Program-made: the position numbers and the translations under genes
Source of the DNA: an uncultured Actinomycetes bacterium
GTDB taxonomy: Bacteria > Actinomycetota > Acidimicrobiia > Acidimicrobiales > Acidimicrobilacustridaceae
DNA length: 6,749 nt
Assembly (NCBI GenBank): GCA_945957335.1
Contig: CAMFLJ010000210.1
Span: forward strand, 1-6,749
Direction of reading: 5' to 3'
Shown here: positions 5,571-6,749 of the stretch, piece by piece
How positions within the stretch are numbered: the stretch's first letter is position 1
Layout: the number at the start of each line of letters is the position of its first letter
The notes under the pieces: model-generated
The model's input: the letters and a program-made list of their open reading frames with translations, nothing else
What the model was told of the DNA's origin: nothing
Databases searched by the model: none

Positions 5571-6467
5571 ATGCCGATCAAGGCCGACTACGTCGTCCGC
5601 GAGACGACCTCGAACCTCGGGCGCAACATCTCGATCACCCTGGCGTCCGTCCTGACGGTGTTCGTGTCGCTCCTGCTCGTCGGGAGCTCGCTCATGTTGC
5701 GCACCGCGGTGAGCAACGCCACCCAGCGCTGGCAGGGCGGCATCGAGTTCGTCGTCTACATGAACACCAACGCGTCGCAGGACCAGATCGACGCCGTGGC
5801 CCAGGCGCTGAGCGAGAGCCCCGAGGTCGAGGGCTACACGTTCTTCGACCAGCAGGCGAGCTACGACGAGTTCAAGCGGCTGTTCGCCGACTCGCCCGAG
5901 ATGGTCGACAGCGTGCAGCCCGAGGACCTCCCGCCGTCGTATCGGGTCAAGCCGGTCAACAAGAGCGCGGACTCGGTCAAGTCGCTGGCCGACACCTTCC
6001 GCGACCGGGCCGGCGTCAAGGACGTCATCCTGGCCTCGAAGACCATCCAGCTGATCCAGGACATGTCCCAGTCGCTGACCCTCATCATCGTGGTCGTGGC
6101 CCTCGGGCTGCTCTTCGTGGCCGGCCTGCTGATCCTCAACACGATCCGGATGGCGATGTTCGCCCGCCGGAGAGAGATCGAGGTGATGAAGCTCGTAGGG
6201 GCCACGAACTGGTTCATCCGCGTCCCGTTCATGCTCGAGGGCCTCGTCCAGGGCCTCCTCGGGTCGATCGCGGCCATCATCGGCCTCGTGGCCATCCGCC
6301 CGCTGTTCGAGGGGTGGCTGCCCAAGGCGTCGGAGATCCCGCTGGTCAGCGGCTTCACCGTCAGCACCGGCAGCCTCATCGGGATCTACCTGCTGCTGCT
6401 CGTCGTGGGCGCGCTGGTGGGCACCATCGGTGCCGGCGTGGCCGTCACCCGGTTCCTCGACGTCTGA
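5571..6467 (+). CDS. ftsX: Cell division protein FtsX (membrane partner of FtsE)
   Basis: FtsX is the permease-like partner of FtsE; it transports nothing known and instead passes the ATPase cycle to cell-wall hydrolases. The 298 residues show the FtsX layout: a short cytoplasmic N terminus (YVVRETTSNLGRNISIT), TM1 about 22-43, an extracytoplasmic domain about 44-168, TM2 about 169-192, a cytoplasmic loop with the conserved RRREIEVMKLVGATNWFIR (199-217), TM3 about 219-242, and TM4 about 268-292. The large loop between TM1 and TM2 is the part that contacts hydrolases or their adaptors. AGGGA at 5557-5561 lies 9 bases before the ATG and overlaps the ftsE stop, which supports coupled translation. 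No hydrolase gene follows; the next gene is on the other strand. Assignment is firm from topology and from ftsE next door. Confidence 0.96.
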   Translation: MPIKADYVVRETTSNLGRNISITLASVLTVFVSLLLVGSSLMLRTAVSNATQRWQGGIEFVVYMNTNASQDQIDAVAQALSESPEVEGYTFFDQQASYDEFKRLFADSPEMVDSVQPEDLPPSYRVKPVNKSADSVKSLADTFRDRAGVKDVILASKTIQLIQDMSQSLTLIIVVVALGLLFVAGLLILNTIRMAMFARRREIEVMKLVGATNWFIRVPFMLEGLVQGLLGSIAAIIGLVAIRPLFEGWLPKASEIPLVSGFTVSTGSLIGIYLLLLVVGALVGTIGAGVAVTRFLDV

Positions 6468-6496
6468 GGCCGGGTGCGCTCGCCGGGCTCGGCAGG

Positions 6497-6512
6497 CGCC
6501 GCCGCGGCGGCG
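6497..6512. terminator. Perfect inverted repeat between convergent ftsX and carbonic anhydrase genes
   Basis: CGCCGCCGCGGCGGCG is a perfect 16-base palindrome that folds as a 6-bp stem with a CGCG loop on either strand. It is 29 bases past the ftsX stop and 12 bases past the stop of the minus-strand gene, the right place for a shared two-way terminator. There is no T-run on either side, and such GC repeats can occur by chance here. Confidence 0.4.
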
Positions 6513-6524
6513 GTGTGGGCGTGC

Positions 6525-6749
6525 TCAGGCCTGGCCGACGGCCGTGCGGCCGTGGGGCTCGGCGACGCCCGAGGTGACGTCGTAGAGCAGACCGAGCACC
6601 TCGGTGCCGGGCGGCAGGTACGGGCAGTCGCGCACGGCGGCGACGTCGGCCGCCAGGCTGGCGTCCTGGTCGTCGATGAGGTGGAACTCGACGTCGGCGG
6701 GGTCGTTGCCGGTGGCCTCGGTGACCTTGGCCCGCAGCTCGGAGAGCAC
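6525..6749 (-). CDS. Probable beta-carbonic anhydrase, C-terminal part (5' end outside window)
   Basis: Carbonic anhydrase interconverts CO2 and bicarbonate with a zinc ion. Only the last 74 codons are present, reading leftward to the TGA complement at 6525-6527. The fragment has the ending typical of the small bacterial beta-class enzymes: VTEATGNDPAD, then a helix that leads to DCPYLPPGTEVLGLLYDV and TSGVAEPHG, which matches the family pattern of a proline-containing segment, a hydrophobic strand and YDV-x-TG. The zinc ligands (Cys, His, Cys) and the Asp-Arg pair lie further upstream, outside the window, so activity cannot be judged. The GTG at the window edge is most likely an internal codon. 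The call rests on recall of the family C terminus and is less sure than the others. Confidence 0.65.
   Translation of the reverse strand: MLSELRAKVTEATGNDPADVEFHLIDDQDASLAADVAAVRDCPYLPPGTEVLGLLYDVTSGVAEPHGRTAVGQA

Overview
The window is GC-rich throughout, with codons ending mostly in C or G, GTG/TTG starts and few strong Shine-Dalgarno sites. It reads as ordinary chromosome of a high-GC actinobacterium. The gene order recN, pyrG, Nudix hydrolase, xerD also occurs in Mycobacterium tuberculosis (Rv1696 to Rv1701, from memory, with two extra genes there between recN and pyrG). The lack of those two genes and of the usual prfB/smpB neighbours of ftsEX suggests a deeper or different lineage; Acidimicrobiia is my guess, which the sequence alone cannot settle.

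Layout. Positions 1-484 hold the 3' end of recN (DNA repair). A 132-base gap follows with two adjacent GC-rich hairpins, a candidate promoter and the strong ribosome binding site of pyrG. Positions 617-3847 are a tight, overlapping run: pyrG (CTP synthase, TTG start), a Nudix hydrolase of the ADP-ribose pyrophosphatase type (GTG start overlapping the pyrG stop by 4 bases), and xerD-type tyrosine recombinase (8-base overlap). Nine bases later comes a TraR/DksA-type zinc-finger protein whose ATG lies where a leaderless transcript would start, then a 174-residue HD-domain protein. A 99-base gap with a second candidate promoter leads to ftsE and ftsX (12 bases apart), the ABC-type complex that controls peptidoglycan hydrolysis at division. 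A short convergent gap with a perfect inverted repeat separates ftsX from the 3' end of a beta-carbonic anhydrase-like gene on the minus strand, cut by the window edge.

How the genes fit together. This is core housekeeping: recombinational repair (RecN), nucleotide supply (PyrG), nucleotide-sugar clean-up (Nudix), chromosome dimer resolution (XerD), probable transcription control (DksA-like) and division (FtsEX). I found no CRISPR array, insertion sequence, tRNA, rRNA, phage gene or sign of recent transfer. I see no clearly new biological system. The points most worth a second look are the competing hairpins ahead of pyrG, the possible leaderless start of the DksA-like gene, and the HD protein with an HD-GYP-like set of metal ligands but no GYP motif.
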